A stretch of DNA of 64,000 bases from Agreia bicolorata (GTDB taxonomy: Bacteria; Actinomycetota; Actinomycetes; Actinomycetales; Microbacteriaceae). Below are positions 44,328-53,609 of this stretch, piece by piece; the first letter of the stretch is position 1; the number at the start of each line of letters is the position of its first letter. The notes beneath the pieces are model-generated. The model was not told the DNA's origin, made no database searches, and saw only the letters and a program-made list of their open reading frames with translations. The position numbers and the translations under genes are program-made. Where the stretch lies: positions 62,001-126,000 of the forward strand of contig NZ_JYFC01000004.1 in assembly GCF_000938265.1 (NCBI RefSeq). Reading direction: 5' to 3'.

Positions 44328-45692
44328 GTGAAGACCACATCACTTCTGGCCGTGGTGAGCGCTGGCGCTCTCCTGGTCACTCTCGCCGGCTGCTCGCCCG
44401 ATGTCAGCGCCGGCACGAGCACCGACTCCGCCGGCGGAGACGCAGGCTCGTGCAGCAACACGATCGTCAACAAAGACGCCCCTCAGGTATCCGTCTGGGC
44501 CTGGTATCCGAACATCAACACGGTCGTGGACATGTTCAACAAGTCGCACGACGACGTGCAGGTCTGCTGGTCGAACGCCGGCCAGGGCGCCGACGAATAC
44601 GCCAAGTTCTCCACGGCGATCGCCGCGGGCACGGGTGCTCCCGACGTCGTCATGCTGGAGGCCGAGGTCGTTCCCGGATTCATCCTGCAGGATGCCCTCG
44701 TCGACCTGAGCGAGCACGGCGCCGACGACGTAAAGGCGAACTTCAGCGCCGGTGCGTGGAAAGACGTCTCGAGCGGCGACTCGGTCTACGCCATTCCGGT
44801 CGACGGTGGCCCCATGGCCATGATCTATCGCGCCGACATCTTTGCGAAGTACGGCATCGCCATTCCTAAAACGTGGGACGAGTACGCCGCTGCGGCGCAG
44901 CAGTTGAAAGACGCGGGCGGCCCGTTCATGGGTGACTTCGGCAGCAACGTGCCCGCCTGGTTCACGGCACTGATGACCCAGAACGGCCAGACCGCCTGGG
45001 ACTACGACTCCTCCGACCCGCAGAAGATCGGCATCGATCTCAATGACGCGGGCAGCAAGAAGGTCGCCGACTACTGGCAGGACCTCGTCAAAAAGGGCCT
45101 CGTCGACACAAAGGACCAGTTCAACACCGACTACATCGGCGGTCTGACCAACGGCTCCTACGCCACCTATGTCTCCGCAGCGTGGGCTCCCGGATACCTG
45201 ACCGGAGCTGGAGCCGGAGCTACAGGAGATGGCGCCGAATGGCAGGCGGCCCCGCTTCCTCAGTGGGATCCGGCAAACCCCGTCTCCGTGAACTGGGGCG
45301 GATCCACGTTCGCGGTCACCACCCAGGCCAAGGACAAAGATCTGGCGGCGACCGTCGCCAAGGAGCTGTACGCATCCGACGAGGAGCTGCAGGACGGCGT
45401 CGACACCCAGACGATCTTCCCGCTCAACCAGAAGATGCTCGCCTCCGACGCGTTCGCCGACACCCCCGTCAAATTCTTCAACGGACAGACCGCGAACAAA
45501 GACGTATACATCCCGGCGGAGAACGCGTACAAGGGCTACACCTACAGCCCGTTCACCACGTACTACTACTCGGAGCTGACGAAGTCGATGGTCTCGATCA
45601 TCGATGGCAGCAAGTCCGGATCGGAGTCGCTCGATGATCTGCAGAAGACTATGACCGACTACGCCAAGGCGCAGGGCTTCACGGTCAAGTAA
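44328..45692 (+). CDS. Family 1 solute-binding lipoprotein of a CUT1 sugar transporter
   Basis: 454 aa. Signal peptide with lipobox LAGC (cysteine at residue 22), then an SBP family 1 fold (VSVWAWYPNINTVVDMFNKS, GTGAPDVVMLEAEVVPGF, YAIPVDGGPMAMIYRADIFA, VNWGGSTFAVTTQ). Followed by two MalF/MalG-type permeases and a GH51 arabinofuranosidase, so the ligand is probably an arabino-oligosaccharide. GTG 44328 has GAAGGGAA upstream. No ATPase gene is in the operon; a shared MsiK-like ATPase is likely used. Confidence 0.91.
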   Translation: MKTTSLLAVVSAGALLVTLAGCSPDVSAGTSTDSAGGDAGSCSNTIVNKDAPQVSVWAWYPNINTVVDMFNKSHDDVQVCWSNAGQGADEYAKFSTAIAAGTGAPDVVMLEAEVVPGFILQDALVDLSEHGADDVKANFSAGAWKDVSSGDSVYAIPVDGGPMAMIYRADIFAKYGIAIPKTWDEYAAAAQQLKDAGGPFMGDFGSNVPAWFTALMTQNGQTAWDYDSSDPQKIGIDLNDAGSKKVADYWQDLVKKGLVDTKDQFNTDYIGGLTNGSYATYVSAAWAPGYLTGAGAGATGDGAEWQAAPLPQWDPANPVSVNWGGSTFAVTTQAKDKDLAATVAKELYASDEELQDGVDTQTIFPLNQKMLASDAFADTPVKFFNGQTANKDVYIPAENAYKGYTYSPFTTYYYSELTKSMVSIIDGSKSGSESLDDLQKTMTDYAKAQGFTVK

Positions 45693-45704
45693 GCGCCGCT
45701 TCAC

Positions 45705-45754
45705 CCCTTCGACAGGCTCAGGGAACGACACCGTTCCCTGAGCCTGTCGAAGGG
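45705..45754. repeat. REP-like inverted repeat between binding-protein and permease genes
   Basis: Perfect 23-bp arms 45705-45727 and 45732-45754 with loop ACAC; left arm core CTTCGACAGGCTCAGGGAAC. It sits 12 bases after the binding-protein stop. In E. coli a REP at the same place in malE-malF raises binding protein over permease; a similar role is likely here. Confidence 0.93.
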
Positions 45755-45795
45755 CACAACGCCCGAGACCTCACCCAGTCGATCGAAGGACTGTC

Positions 45796-46716
45796 ATGAC
45801 CAACCCCGCCGCCGTGCTGAGAGCACCGTCCCGGCGCCGCAACCTGCGTCGCCCCTGGATAGGCTGGCTCTTCATCGCTCCCTTCGGAGTGATCTTCCTC
45901 GTCTTCCTCGTAGCGCCCCTGGTCTACGCGTTCTACCTCAGCCTCTTCTCGAAGGGTCTCGCCACCGGCACGACCTTCTCCGGGGCCGGCAACTACGTCA
46001 AAGCCTTCACCGATCCCGAGTTCCTCTCCGGCATCTGGTTCGTCATCAGGTTCGCCGTCATTCTCATTCCCATTCAGATGGCCGTCTCGCTTGCGGCAGC
46101 ACTCGTGCTCGACGCGCTGACCACCCGGCTCTCACGCTTCGCCAGGCTCGCCATCTTCGTGCCCTACGCCATCCCGGCCGTCGTCGGCACGCTCATGTGG
46201 GGCTTTCTCTACAGCCCCACCTTCGGCCCGCTCACCGGTCTTTTCAAGGTCGTCAATCAGAGTGCTCCCGAGATTCTGAGCTCGGGCAACATCTTCGGCG
46301 GGCTTCTGAACATCGTCGTATGGCAGTGGGCTGGCTACTACATGATCATCATCTACGCGGCGCTCCGAGGAATCGACCCCAGCCTCTACGAGGCCGCGCG
46401 CATCGACGGAGCCACGCCCCGCCAGATCGCTCTCCGCATCAAGGTGCCCATGATCTCGAGCGCGATGGTGCTCATCCTGGTCTTCGCGCTCATCGGAACG
46501 CTGCAGTTCTTCACGGAGCCACAGGTGCTGAGGCCGATCTCGAACGGCTCGATCACGTCGAGCTTCACCCCCAACATCTACGCGTTCGACCTCGCATTCC
46601 GCTTCTCGCAGTTCAACTACGCATCGACCATCTCGTTCTCGCTCGGCATCGTGGTCTTCATCGCGGTGTACATCTTCTTATTCGCCAGCCGCAAGCGCCG
46701 GGGAGGACTGTCATGA
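45796..46716 (+). CDS. CUT1 sugar ABC transporter permease (MalF-like)
   Basis: 306 aa with six membrane spans. Typical landmarks: WLFIAPFGVIFLVFLVAPLV, FVPYAIPAVVGTLMWGFLYS and the EAA loop YEAARIDGATPRQIALRIKVP. Pairs with the MalG-like permease at 46713 (ATGA overlap). Imports the sugar bound by the lipoprotein encoded upstream. Confidence 0.93.
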   Translation: MTNPAAVLRAPSRRRNLRRPWIGWLFIAPFGVIFLVFLVAPLVYAFYLSLFSKGLATGTTFSGAGNYVKAFTDPEFLSGIWFVIRFAVILIPIQMAVSLAAALVLDALTTRLSRFARLAIFVPYAIPAVVGTLMWGFLYSPTFGPLTGLFKVVNQSAPEILSSGNIFGGLLNIVVWQWAGYYMIIIYAALRGIDPSLYEAARIDGATPRQIALRIKVPMISSAMVLILVFALIGTLQFFTEPQVLRPISNGSITSSFTPNIYAFDLAFRFSQFNYASTISFSLGIVVFIAVYIFLFASRKRRGGLS

Positions 46717-47594
46717 CGACCATCACCAGAGTTCCCGCCGCCAAGAATAAGCCGAACATCACGGCGCACGTGTTTCTCGTAGCCCTGATCATCTACTTCC
46801 TGCTGCCGCTGTGGTGGTTGTTCGTGGCCAGCACGAAAGACCCACAAGGGCTCTTCACGGGCACCGGCGGCGCGTTGTGGTTCGACAAGAACTTCAACCT
46901 GCTGGCGAACATCCAGGAGCTCATCACCTACAAGGGCGGCATCTACTTCCGTTGGCTGGGCAATTCGGCCCTGTACTCGCTCTTGGGTGGGGTGGGCGCC
47001 ACGGTGCTGGCTGTGCTGGCCGGTTACGGCTTCGCCAAGTTCCCGTTCAAGGGGCGGGACTTCTCGTTCGCCGTGCTGCTCGGCTCAGTGATGGTGCCGC
47101 TCACCGCGCTGGTCATCCCGACGTTTATGCTGATGTCTCAGCTGCACCTCACGAACACCATCTGGGCGGTGATCCTTCCGTCGCTGCTCAGCCCGTTCGG
47201 CGTCTACTTGATGCGGGTCTACGCCGCCGACGCCGTTCCCGACGAGCTGCTCGACGCGGCGCGGGTCGATGGATCAGGGGAGCTGCGCACCTTCTTCACG
47301 GTGGCGCTTCCCCTGATGCGGCCGGCCGTCGTGACCGTGTTACTGCTCTCGGTGGTCGGAACGTGGAACAACTACTTCCTGCCGCTCGCCGTGCTCAGCG
47401 ACCAGAATCTCTACCCCGTGACCGTCGGGCTGGGCGGATGGCAGGCGCTCGCGGCATCCAACAACGGCGGCGGAACGTCGCTCTACACGCTCATCGTGGT
47501 CGGGTCCCTCATCTCGATCATTCCACTCGTCATCGCGTTCCTCTCGTTGCAGAAGTACTGGCAGGGCGGTCTCTCGCTCGGCGCCCTCAAGTAG
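46713..47594 (+). CDS. CUT1 sugar ABC transporter permease (MalG-like)
   Basis: 293 aa, six membrane spans. VFLVALIIYFLLPLWWLFVA at the N-terminus, GYGFAKFPFKGRD, and the EAA loop DELLDAARVDGSGELRTFFT followed by VALPLMRPA. ATG 46713 overlaps the MalF-like stop; the longer frame upstream is antisense-like and out of register. Third gene of the operon. Confidence 0.93.
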   Translation: MTTITRVPAAKNKPNITAHVFLVALIIYFLLPLWWLFVASTKDPQGLFTGTGGALWFDKNFNLLANIQELITYKGGIYFRWLGNSALYSLLGGVGATVLAVLAGYGFAKFPFKGRDFSFAVLLGSVMVPLTALVIPTFMLMSQLHLTNTIWAVILPSLLSPFGVYLMRVYAADAVPDELLDAARVDGSGELRTFFTVALPLMRPAVVTVLLLSVVGTWNNYFLPLAVLSDQNLYPVTVGLGGWQALAASNNGGGTSLYTLIVVGSLISIIPLVIAFLSLQKYWQGGLSLGALK

Positions 47595-47648
47595 TCCCGC
47601 TCGAAAAGCACCCCTCACCTCACTCACCCCTGAATCCTGGAGACACCC

Positions 47649-49160
47649 ATGGTCACCGCACGCCTCACCCTCGATCCACACTTCGCCGTCGGTGCGATCA
47701 ACCGCCGCATCTTCGGCTCGTTCGTCGAACACCTCGGACGCTGCGTCTACGACGGCATCTACGAGCCGGGGCACCCCACGGCCGATGCCGAGGGCTTCCG
47801 GGGCGACGTCATCGACCTCGTGAAAGAGCTCGGAACCACCACCATCCGCTACCCGGGCGGCAACTTCGTTTCCGGGTTCAAGTGGGAGGACAGCGTCGGT
47901 CCGCGTGAAGACCGGCCGCGCCGACTCGATCTCGCCTGGCACTCGACCGAAACGAACGAGATCGGCCTGCATGAGTTCTCGTCGTGGCTGAAGAAGGTCG
48001 ACAGCGAGCTGATGCTGGCGATCAACCTGGGCACGCGCGGCGTCGAAGAGGCGCTCGATCTGGTCGAGTACACGAACATCCGCTCGGGCTCGACGCTGAG
48101 CGACCAGCGCATCGCCAACGGTCAGGTCGAGCCGTTCGGCGTCACCATGTGGTGCCTCGGCAATGAGATGGATGGCCCGTGGCAGCTCGGCCATCGCAAT
48201 GCGGAGGACTATGGCAAGATCGCGAGCCAGACGGCGAAGGCCCTGCGCCAGCTCGACGAACGGCTCGAGCTCGTTGTCTGCGGATCGTCGGGCGCACAGA
48301 TGCCCACCTTCGGATCGTGGGAGCGCACCGTGCTGCAGCACACGTATGACGACGTCGACTACATCTCGTGCCACGCCTACTACGAGGAGCGCGGGGGAGA
48401 CCTCACGAGCTTCCTCGCCTCTGGCGTCAACATGGATCACTTCATCGAGTCGGTCGTCGCGACCGCCGACAGTGTGAAGGCCGAGCTGGGCTCGTCGAAG
48501 CAGATCAACATCTCGTTCGACGAGTGGAACGTCTGGTATATCGACCGCTACCAGCAGGTCGACAGGATCACCGATGTCGAGGAGTGGCCTGTCGCTCCGC
48601 GCCTGCTCGAAGACGTGTACTCCGTGGCCGACGCCGTTGTATTCGGCAGCCTGCTCATCTCGCTGCTGAAGCATGCTGATCGCGTGCAGTCGGCCTCGCT
48701 CGCCCAGCTCGTCAACGTGATCGCTCCCATCATGACGGAGCCTGGAGGAGATTCGTGGCGTCAGACCACCTTCTTCCCCTTCGCCGTCACCTCTCGCCTG
48801 GCCCGGGGCACGGTTCTCGAGGTGCGGCTCGAGAGTGACACACACGACACCAAGGAGTACGGCACCGTTGCCACCGTCGATGCCGTCGCCACCGTCGATG
48901 TCGAAGTCGGCACCGCCGCGGTGTTCCTCGTGAACCGCAGCCAGAGCGAGGAGGCGACCGTCACGATCAACATCTCCGCGCTGGGTGATCTGGGGCTCAT
49001 CGAGGCGTCGACTCTTGCCGACGACGACGTCTACGCGGCGAACACCTTCGCCGATCAGAACAGGGTCGGGCTCAGCCCGAACACGACTGCGACCCTGACA
49101 GACGGTCTCGTCACGATCACTCTGCCCCCGGTCTCGTGGAGCGCGGTGAGCCTGGGGTAG
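47649..49160 (+). CDS. abfA: Alpha-L-arabinofuranosidase, GH51
   Basis: 503 aa, normal GH51 length. N-terminal INRRIFGSFVEHLGRCVYDG, TTIRYPGGNFVSGFKWED; general acid/base glutamate in MWCLGNEMDGPW and nucleophile glutamate in ISFDEWNVWY; C-terminal beta-sandwich. No signal peptide, so it trims arabinose from oligosaccharides inside the cell after uptake by the transporter encoded upstream. The arabinose released feeds araBDA 20 kb away in this window. Confidence 0.96.
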   Translation: MVTARLTLDPHFAVGAINRRIFGSFVEHLGRCVYDGIYEPGHPTADAEGFRGDVIDLVKELGTTTIRYPGGNFVSGFKWEDSVGPREDRPRRLDLAWHSTETNEIGLHEFSSWLKKVDSELMLAINLGTRGVEEALDLVEYTNIRSGSTLSDQRIANGQVEPFGVTMWCLGNEMDGPWQLGHRNAEDYGKIASQTAKALRQLDERLELVVCGSSGAQMPTFGSWERTVLQHTYDDVDYISCHAYYEERGGDLTSFLASGVNMDHFIESVVATADSVKAELGSSKQINISFDEWNVWYIDRYQQVDRITDVEEWPVAPRLLEDVYSVADAVVFGSLLISLLKHADRVQSASLAQLVNVIAPIMTEPGGDSWRQTTFFPFAVTSRLARGTVLEVRLESDTHDTKEYGTVATVDAVATVDVEVGTAAVFLVNRSQSEEATVTINISALGDLGLIEASTLADDDVYAANTFADQNRVGLSPNTTATLTDGLVTITLPPVSWSAVSLG

Positions 49161-49169
49161 CGTTCACCC

Positions 49170-50456
49170 ATGAGAATTCTCCTGGTCGGTGCCGGCGGTG
49201 TCGGCGATGCCATTGCCAAGATCGCAGCGCGGCGGTCGTTCTACGAGCAGATCGTGGTCACCGACTACGACATCTCGAGGGCGCAGCGCACCGTCGATTG
49301 GATCGCCTCGAAGCACGGCAGCGAGGTCGCCGGCCGATTCGCTGTCGACGCGATCGACGCATCCGACCCCGACAACGTCGCCGACGTCGCCAGGCGACAC
49401 GGTGCCAGCCATGTGATGAACGCCGTCGAGCCCAAGTTCGTGCCCACGATCTTCTCGGGCGCGCTCGCCGCAGGCGCCGACTACCTCGACATGGCCATGA
49501 GCCTGTCGGAGCCGCACCCCACCGACCCGCACTCGGCGACCGGGGTGAAGCTCGGAGACGACCAATTCGCGCAGGCTGCCGACTGGGAGACAGCGGGGCG
49601 CCTCGCGCTCGTGGGCATGGGGGTGGAGCCCGGCCTCAGCGACGTGTTCGCGCGCTACGCCGCCGACCACCTCTTCTCGGAGATCGACGAGCTCGGCACC
49701 CGCGATGGCGCCAACCTCGTGGTACGCGACGAGGCCGGCAACGAGATCTTCGCGCCGTCGTTCTCGATCTGGACGACGATCGAGGAGTGCCTCAACCCTC
49801 CGGTGATCTGGGAGAAGGAGCGCGGCTGGTTCACCACGCCGCCGTTCTCGGAGCCCGAGGTCTTCACCTTCCCCGAGGGCATCGGCGACGTCGAATGCGT
49901 CAACGTCGAGCATGAAGAGGTTCTGCTCATGCCTCGTTGGGTCGACGCCAAGCGGGTGACCTTCAAGTACGGACTCGGCAACGAGTTCATCGGAATTCTC
50001 AAGACCCTGCACCAGCTCGGCCTCGACTCCACGGTGCCCGTGCGGGTGCGTTCGGCGAACGGCCCCGTCGAGGTCGCCCCCCGAGACGTGGTCGCTGCCG
50101 GGCTTCCTGATCCGGCCACCCTCGGTCCCCGCATGTCGGGCAAGACCTGCGCGGGCCTGTGGGTCACGGGCACAGGCGTCGACGGGCGCCCGCGGGAGGT
50201 CTACCTCTACCACGTCAGCGACAACGAGTGGACGATGCGCGAGTACGAGGCCCAGTGCGTGGTCTGGCAGACCGCCTTGAACCCAGTGATCGCGCTCGAG
50301 CTGCTCAGCACGGGAGCCTGGTCTGGCGTCGGTGTTCTCGGCCCGGAGGCATTCGATGCCCGCGCCTACCTCGAGTTGATGCAGGCTCCTGAGTCCGCGG
50401 GCGGCTACGGCCAGGCCTGGGGTCTGGAAGACCGGCTCGTTCCGCTCGTCTCGTGA
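49170..50456 (+). CDS. Saccharopine dehydrogenase-like NAD(P)-binding protein
   Basis: 428 aa. N-terminal Rossmann motif MRILLVGAGGVGDAIAKIAA, then MNAVEPKFVPTIFSGALAAG, DYLDMAMSLSE and GMGVEPGLSDVFARYAADHL as in the saccharopine/carboxynorspermidine dehydrogenase superfamily. It would form or cleave an imine-derived bond to an amino acid. The stop overlaps the start of an enolase-superfamily racemase gene, so the two likely act in one amino-acid pathway. The exact substrate is uncertain. Confidence 0.85.
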   Translation: MRILLVGAGGVGDAIAKIAARRSFYEQIVVTDYDISRAQRTVDWIASKHGSEVAGRFAVDAIDASDPDNVADVARRHGASHVMNAVEPKFVPTIFSGALAAGADYLDMAMSLSEPHPTDPHSATGVKLGDDQFAQAADWETAGRLALVGMGVEPGLSDVFARYAADHLFSEIDELGTRDGANLVVRDEAGNEIFAPSFSIWTTIEECLNPPVIWEKERGWFTTPPFSEPEVFTFPEGIGDVECVNVEHEEVLLMPRWVDAKRVTFKYGLGNEFIGILKTLHQLGLDSTVPVRVRSANGPVEVAPRDVVAAGLPDPATLGPRMSGKTCAGLWVTGTGVDGRPREVYLYHVSDNEWTMREYEAQCVVWQTALNPVIALELLSTGAWSGVGVLGPEAFDARAYLELMQAPESAGGYGQAWGLEDRLVPLVS

Positions 50457-51565
50457 AGATCGCGCGGATCAGCCTGCACCGCCTCGCGATGCCCCTCGTC
50501 AGGCCCTTCGAGACGAGCTTCGGAACGCAGACGGAGCGCGACGTGCTGCTCGTACACGTCGTCACCGCAGACGGCGTCGAGGGCTGGGGCGAGTGCGTGG
50601 CGGGGGCCGACCCCGTGTACTCGAGCGAGTACGTCTCGGGCTGCGAGCACGTCATCGAGAACTACCTGGCGCCCGCCGTGCTGGCCGCGCCTGACATCAC
50701 GGCCGAGACACTGGATGCGCATGTGCGCTTCGTGGTCGGCCACCGCATGGCGAAGGCCGTCGTCGAGGCGGCCGTTCTGGATGCCCAGCTGCGCGCATCC
50801 GGAATCTCATTCGGGCGTTACCTCGGCGCCGTGCGCGACGAGGTCGACTGCGGAGTCTCGGTGGGCATCGCTCCGAGCATCGACGAGCTGCTCGACGAGG
50901 TCTCCGGCTATGTGTCGGAGGGGTATCGACGCATCAAACTGAAGATCAAACCGGGCTGGGATCTCGAGCCTGTCGGCGCGGTGCGCGCCCTTCTCGGCGA
51001 CGATGCCCTGCTGCAGGTCGATGCCAACACCGCCTACACCCTCGCCGACATCGACCACCTGCGCGAGCTCGATGCGTTCGGCCTGCTCCTCATCGAGCAG
51101 CCCTTCGTCGAGGAGGACATCGCGGGCCACGCCGTGCTCGCCGCCGCCATCGACACCCCCGTATGCCTCGACGAGTCGATCACGTCGGCCGCCGTGGCAA
51201 GCGATGCGATCGATCGCGATGCGACATCCATCGTCAACGTGAAACCCGGACGGGTCGGGGGATACCTGGAGTCGGTGCGCATCCACGACGTGTGCCTAGC
51301 CCGCGACGTGCCCGTGTGGTGCGGGGGCATGCTCGAGACGGGGGTGGGCAGAGCCGCGAACGTGGCGCTCGCGGCGCTTCCGGGGTTCACTCTGCCGGGA
51401 GACACCTCGGCCTCGCGCCGCTACTATGCCGAAGACCTCACGGAGCCCTTCGAACTGGTCGACGGGCGACTGCGCGTTCCCACGGGCCCGGGAACCGGAG
51501 TGACCGTGCGGCGGGAGCTCGTGGCGGAGTGGGCGACCCGGCCTCCGCTGCTGCTGCTGCACTGA
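50453..51565 (+). CDS. Enolase-superfamily racemase/synthase (OSBS / N-acylamino acid racemase type)
   Basis: 370 aa. Muconate-lactonizing subgroup: catalytic KxK lysine in RIKLKIKPGWD, metal ligands in LLQVDANTAYT, LIEQPFVEEDI and CLDESITS, and the second lysine in VNVKPGRVGG. This branch includes o-succinylbenzoate synthase and N-succinylamino-acid racemases, which overlap in activity. No menaquinone genes are nearby; co-expression with the dehydrogenase (GTGA overlap) favours amino-acid racemisation. Confidence 0.87.
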   Translation: MKIARISLHRLAMPLVRPFETSFGTQTERDVLLVHVVTADGVEGWGECVAGADPVYSSEYVSGCEHVIENYLAPAVLAAPDITAETLDAHVRFVVGHRMAKAVVEAAVLDAQLRASGISFGRYLGAVRDEVDCGVSVGIAPSIDELLDEVSGYVSEGYRRIKLKIKPGWDLEPVGAVRALLGDDALLQVDANTAYTLADIDHLRELDAFGLLLIEQPFVEEDIAGHAVLAAAIDTPVCLDESITSAAVASDAIDRDATSIVNVKPGRVGGYLESVRIHDVCLARDVPVWCGGMLETGVGRAANVALAALPGFTLPGDTSASRRYYAEDLTEPFELVDGRLRVPTGPGTGVTVRRELVAEWATRPPLLLLH

Positions 51566-51575
51566 GTTGCCCCGG

Positions 51576-51702
51576 TCATGTGGCAGTAATCGACCTATTC
51601 TGCGAGTTTTAGGTCGATACGCGACAAGTTTCGAGGCGGTGGCCGCAGTCACTTGGCACAGATCGACCTAGAGTTCGGATTTTGCCTCGATACGTGACAG
51701 AT
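51576..51702. repeat. Pair of diverged 54-base repeats
   Basis: Copies at 51576-51629 and 51649-51702 share ATCGACCTA, a TTTT block and TCGATACG-GACA in register; about 70 percent of positions match by eye. Each contains inverted words (ATCGACCT against AGGTCGAT in copy 1). They fill most of the gap between the racemase and ATPase genes. Confidence 0.6.
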
Positions 51703-51748
51703 GGCAACGGCCTGGGGTGCCGGGCAACCGCCTGGGTAGAGTTTGGTC

Positions 51749-53584
51749 ATGACGAACGCCGACGGTTCCGCCATCGATCCTTACCTCGCGCAGGCCCAAG
51801 CGGATGCGAGGGCGGCTCTTGACCGAGCGCAGGCGGCAGCCGAGGCGGCGCAGGCTGCGCTTGCCGAGGCCACGCGTCGGGCGGCGGAAGCCTCCGCGGC
51901 GGCCCAGTCTGCGGCGGCCCAGACAGTCGCGGCCCCCGAGCAACCGGCTGCACCCGTCGCATCCGGGCCCCTCAGCGAAGCGGCGGTCGAGGCGGTTCGC
52001 GCCGGATACGACTTCGCTGGAGAGGCTCTGCAGATGGGCGCCCTCGTCAACGGTGAGGCGATCGCCGACGTTCAGGTGCGCATCCCGCTTGGCATGATCA
52101 CGCGTCACGGGCTGGTCGCCGGAGCAACGGGAACGGGCAAAACGAAGACGCTGCAGGGCCTGGCGGAGCAGCTTTCTGCGGCGGGTGTTCCGGTGTTCGC
52201 GGCCGACATCAAGGGCGACCTTTCGGGGATCGCCACGGCCGGGGCATCCGGCGACAAACTCGCAGAGCGCACGCGGGGGATCGGGCAGGATTGGACGTCC
52301 ACCGCGTTTCCCACCGAGTACTTCACCCTCGGAGGTGTCGGCACCGGGGTTCCGATCCGCGCCACGATCACCAGCTTTGGCCCCTTGCTGCTGTCGAAGG
52401 TGCTCGGACTCAACGAGACACAGGAGTCCAGTCTCGGGCTGGTGTTTCACTATGCCGACTCGCAGGGACTGCCGCTGATCGACCTCTCCGATCTACGCTC
52501 GGTTCTGAGTTATCTGCAGAGCGACGAGGGCAAGGGCGAGCTGAAAGAGCTGGGTGGCCTCTCGCCCGCGACTGTCGGCGTGATTCTGCGCGAACTCATC
52601 ACCTTCGCCGACCAGGGTGCCGACGTGTTCTTCGGGGAGCCCGAGATCGATACGGCAGAGTTCCTGCGCCTCGCATCCGACGGGCGCGGCATCGTCAGTC
52701 TGCTCGAGGTGCCAGGTGTGCAGGACAAGCCGGCCCTGTTCTCGACCTTTCTTATGTGGCTGCTCGCCGACCTCATGAACGACCTGCCCGAGGCCGGAGA
52801 CCTCGACAAGCCGAAGCTCGTGTTCTTCTTCGATGAGGCCCATTTGCTGTTCTCCGGTGCATCGAAGGACTTCCTCGCGGCCATCACGCAGACCGTTCGT
52901 CTCATCCGATCGAAGGGTGTGGGTATCTTCTTCGTCACTCAGATCCCGAAGGATGTGCCGGGGGATGTACTCGCTCAGCTGGGTTCGCGCGTGCAGCATC
53001 AGCTTCGGGCTCACACTCCGGACGATGCCAAGGCTCTGCGGCAGACCGTGCAGACCTATCCGGTGAGCGAGTACGACCTGGGCGAAGTGCTGCAGAGCTT
53101 GGCTATCGGTGAGGCGATCGTCACTGTGATGAACGAGAAGGGCGCTCCCACTCCTGTTGCGTGGACGCGGATGCGCGCTCCGCAGGGGTCGATGGATCCA
53201 ACACCGATGGCCGATATAGAGGCCACCGTGCAGGCCTCGCCGCTGCTGGCCCGCTACGGAGTCGCAGTCGACCCGGATTCGGCTAAGGAGATGCTGGCAC
53301 GCCGTCTGGATGCCGCATCCGCCGCCGCGGCCCAGGCGGAAGCTGCCGAGGCCGCCGCGAAAGAGTCGGCGAAGAGCGAGAAGGAGCGGTTGGCCGCACA
53401 GAAGAAGATCGATGCCGAGTACGACCGCCTGGCCAGGCAGAGCCAACCGCGCCGCACGACACGCACCTCGTCGTCTCGCAGAGCATCGAAGACCCCGATC
53501 GAACAGGTTCTCGGGTCGCCGGTCGCCAAGACGATTCTCACCGAGGTGATGCGGGGAATCTTCGGCAACGCGCGACGGCGCTGA
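51749..53584 (+). CDS. HerA-like ATPase, DUF853 family
   Basis: 611 aa. An Ala-rich coiled-coil-like N-terminus (residues 10-70) precedes a P-loop ATPase: GLVAGATGTGKTKTLQGLAE (Walker A near 133), PVFAADIKGDLSG, Walker B LVFFFDEAHLLF and a DUF853 C-terminal region (RSKGVGIFFVTQIPKDVPGD). A second charged coiled coil and a basic tail follow (about 525-585). DUF853/YjgR proteins are HerA-related, with no settled role. ATG 51749 is used; a TTG two codons earlier is less likely. Confidence 0.88.
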   Translation: MTNADGSAIDPYLAQAQADARAALDRAQAAAEAAQAALAEATRRAAEASAAAQSAAAQTVAAPEQPAAPVASGPLSEAAVEAVRAGYDFAGEALQMGALVNGEAIADVQVRIPLGMITRHGLVAGATGTGKTKTLQGLAEQLSAAGVPVFAADIKGDLSGIATAGASGDKLAERTRGIGQDWTSTAFPTEYFTLGGVGTGVPIRATITSFGPLLLSKVLGLNETQESSLGLVFHYADSQGLPLIDLSDLRSVLSYLQSDEGKGELKELGGLSPATVGVILRELITFADQGADVFFGEPEIDTAEFLRLASDGRGIVSLLEVPGVQDKPALFSTFLMWLLADLMNDLPEAGDLDKPKLVFFFDEAHLLFSGASKDFLAAITQTVRLIRSKGVGIFFVTQIPKDVPGDVLAQLGSRVQHQLRAHTPDDAKALRQTVQTYPVSEYDLGEVLQSLAIGEAIVTVMNEKGAPTPVAWTRMRAPQGSMDPTPMADIEATVQASPLLARYGVAVDPDSAKEMLARRLDAASAAAAQAEAAEAAAKESAKSEKERLAAQKKIDAEYDRLARQSQPRRTTRTSSSRRASKTPIEQVLGSPVAKTILTEVMRGIFGNARRR

Positions 53585-53609
53585 CCCTGCGTTTCGTCGA
53601 GGAGTCGGT

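Noticed and set aside
44122-44331. Short rightward frame in the leader of the arabino-oligosaccharide operon
   Set aside because: Arg/Ser-rich and overlapping the attenuator-like hairpin and RBS of the real gene; no Shine-Dalgarno.
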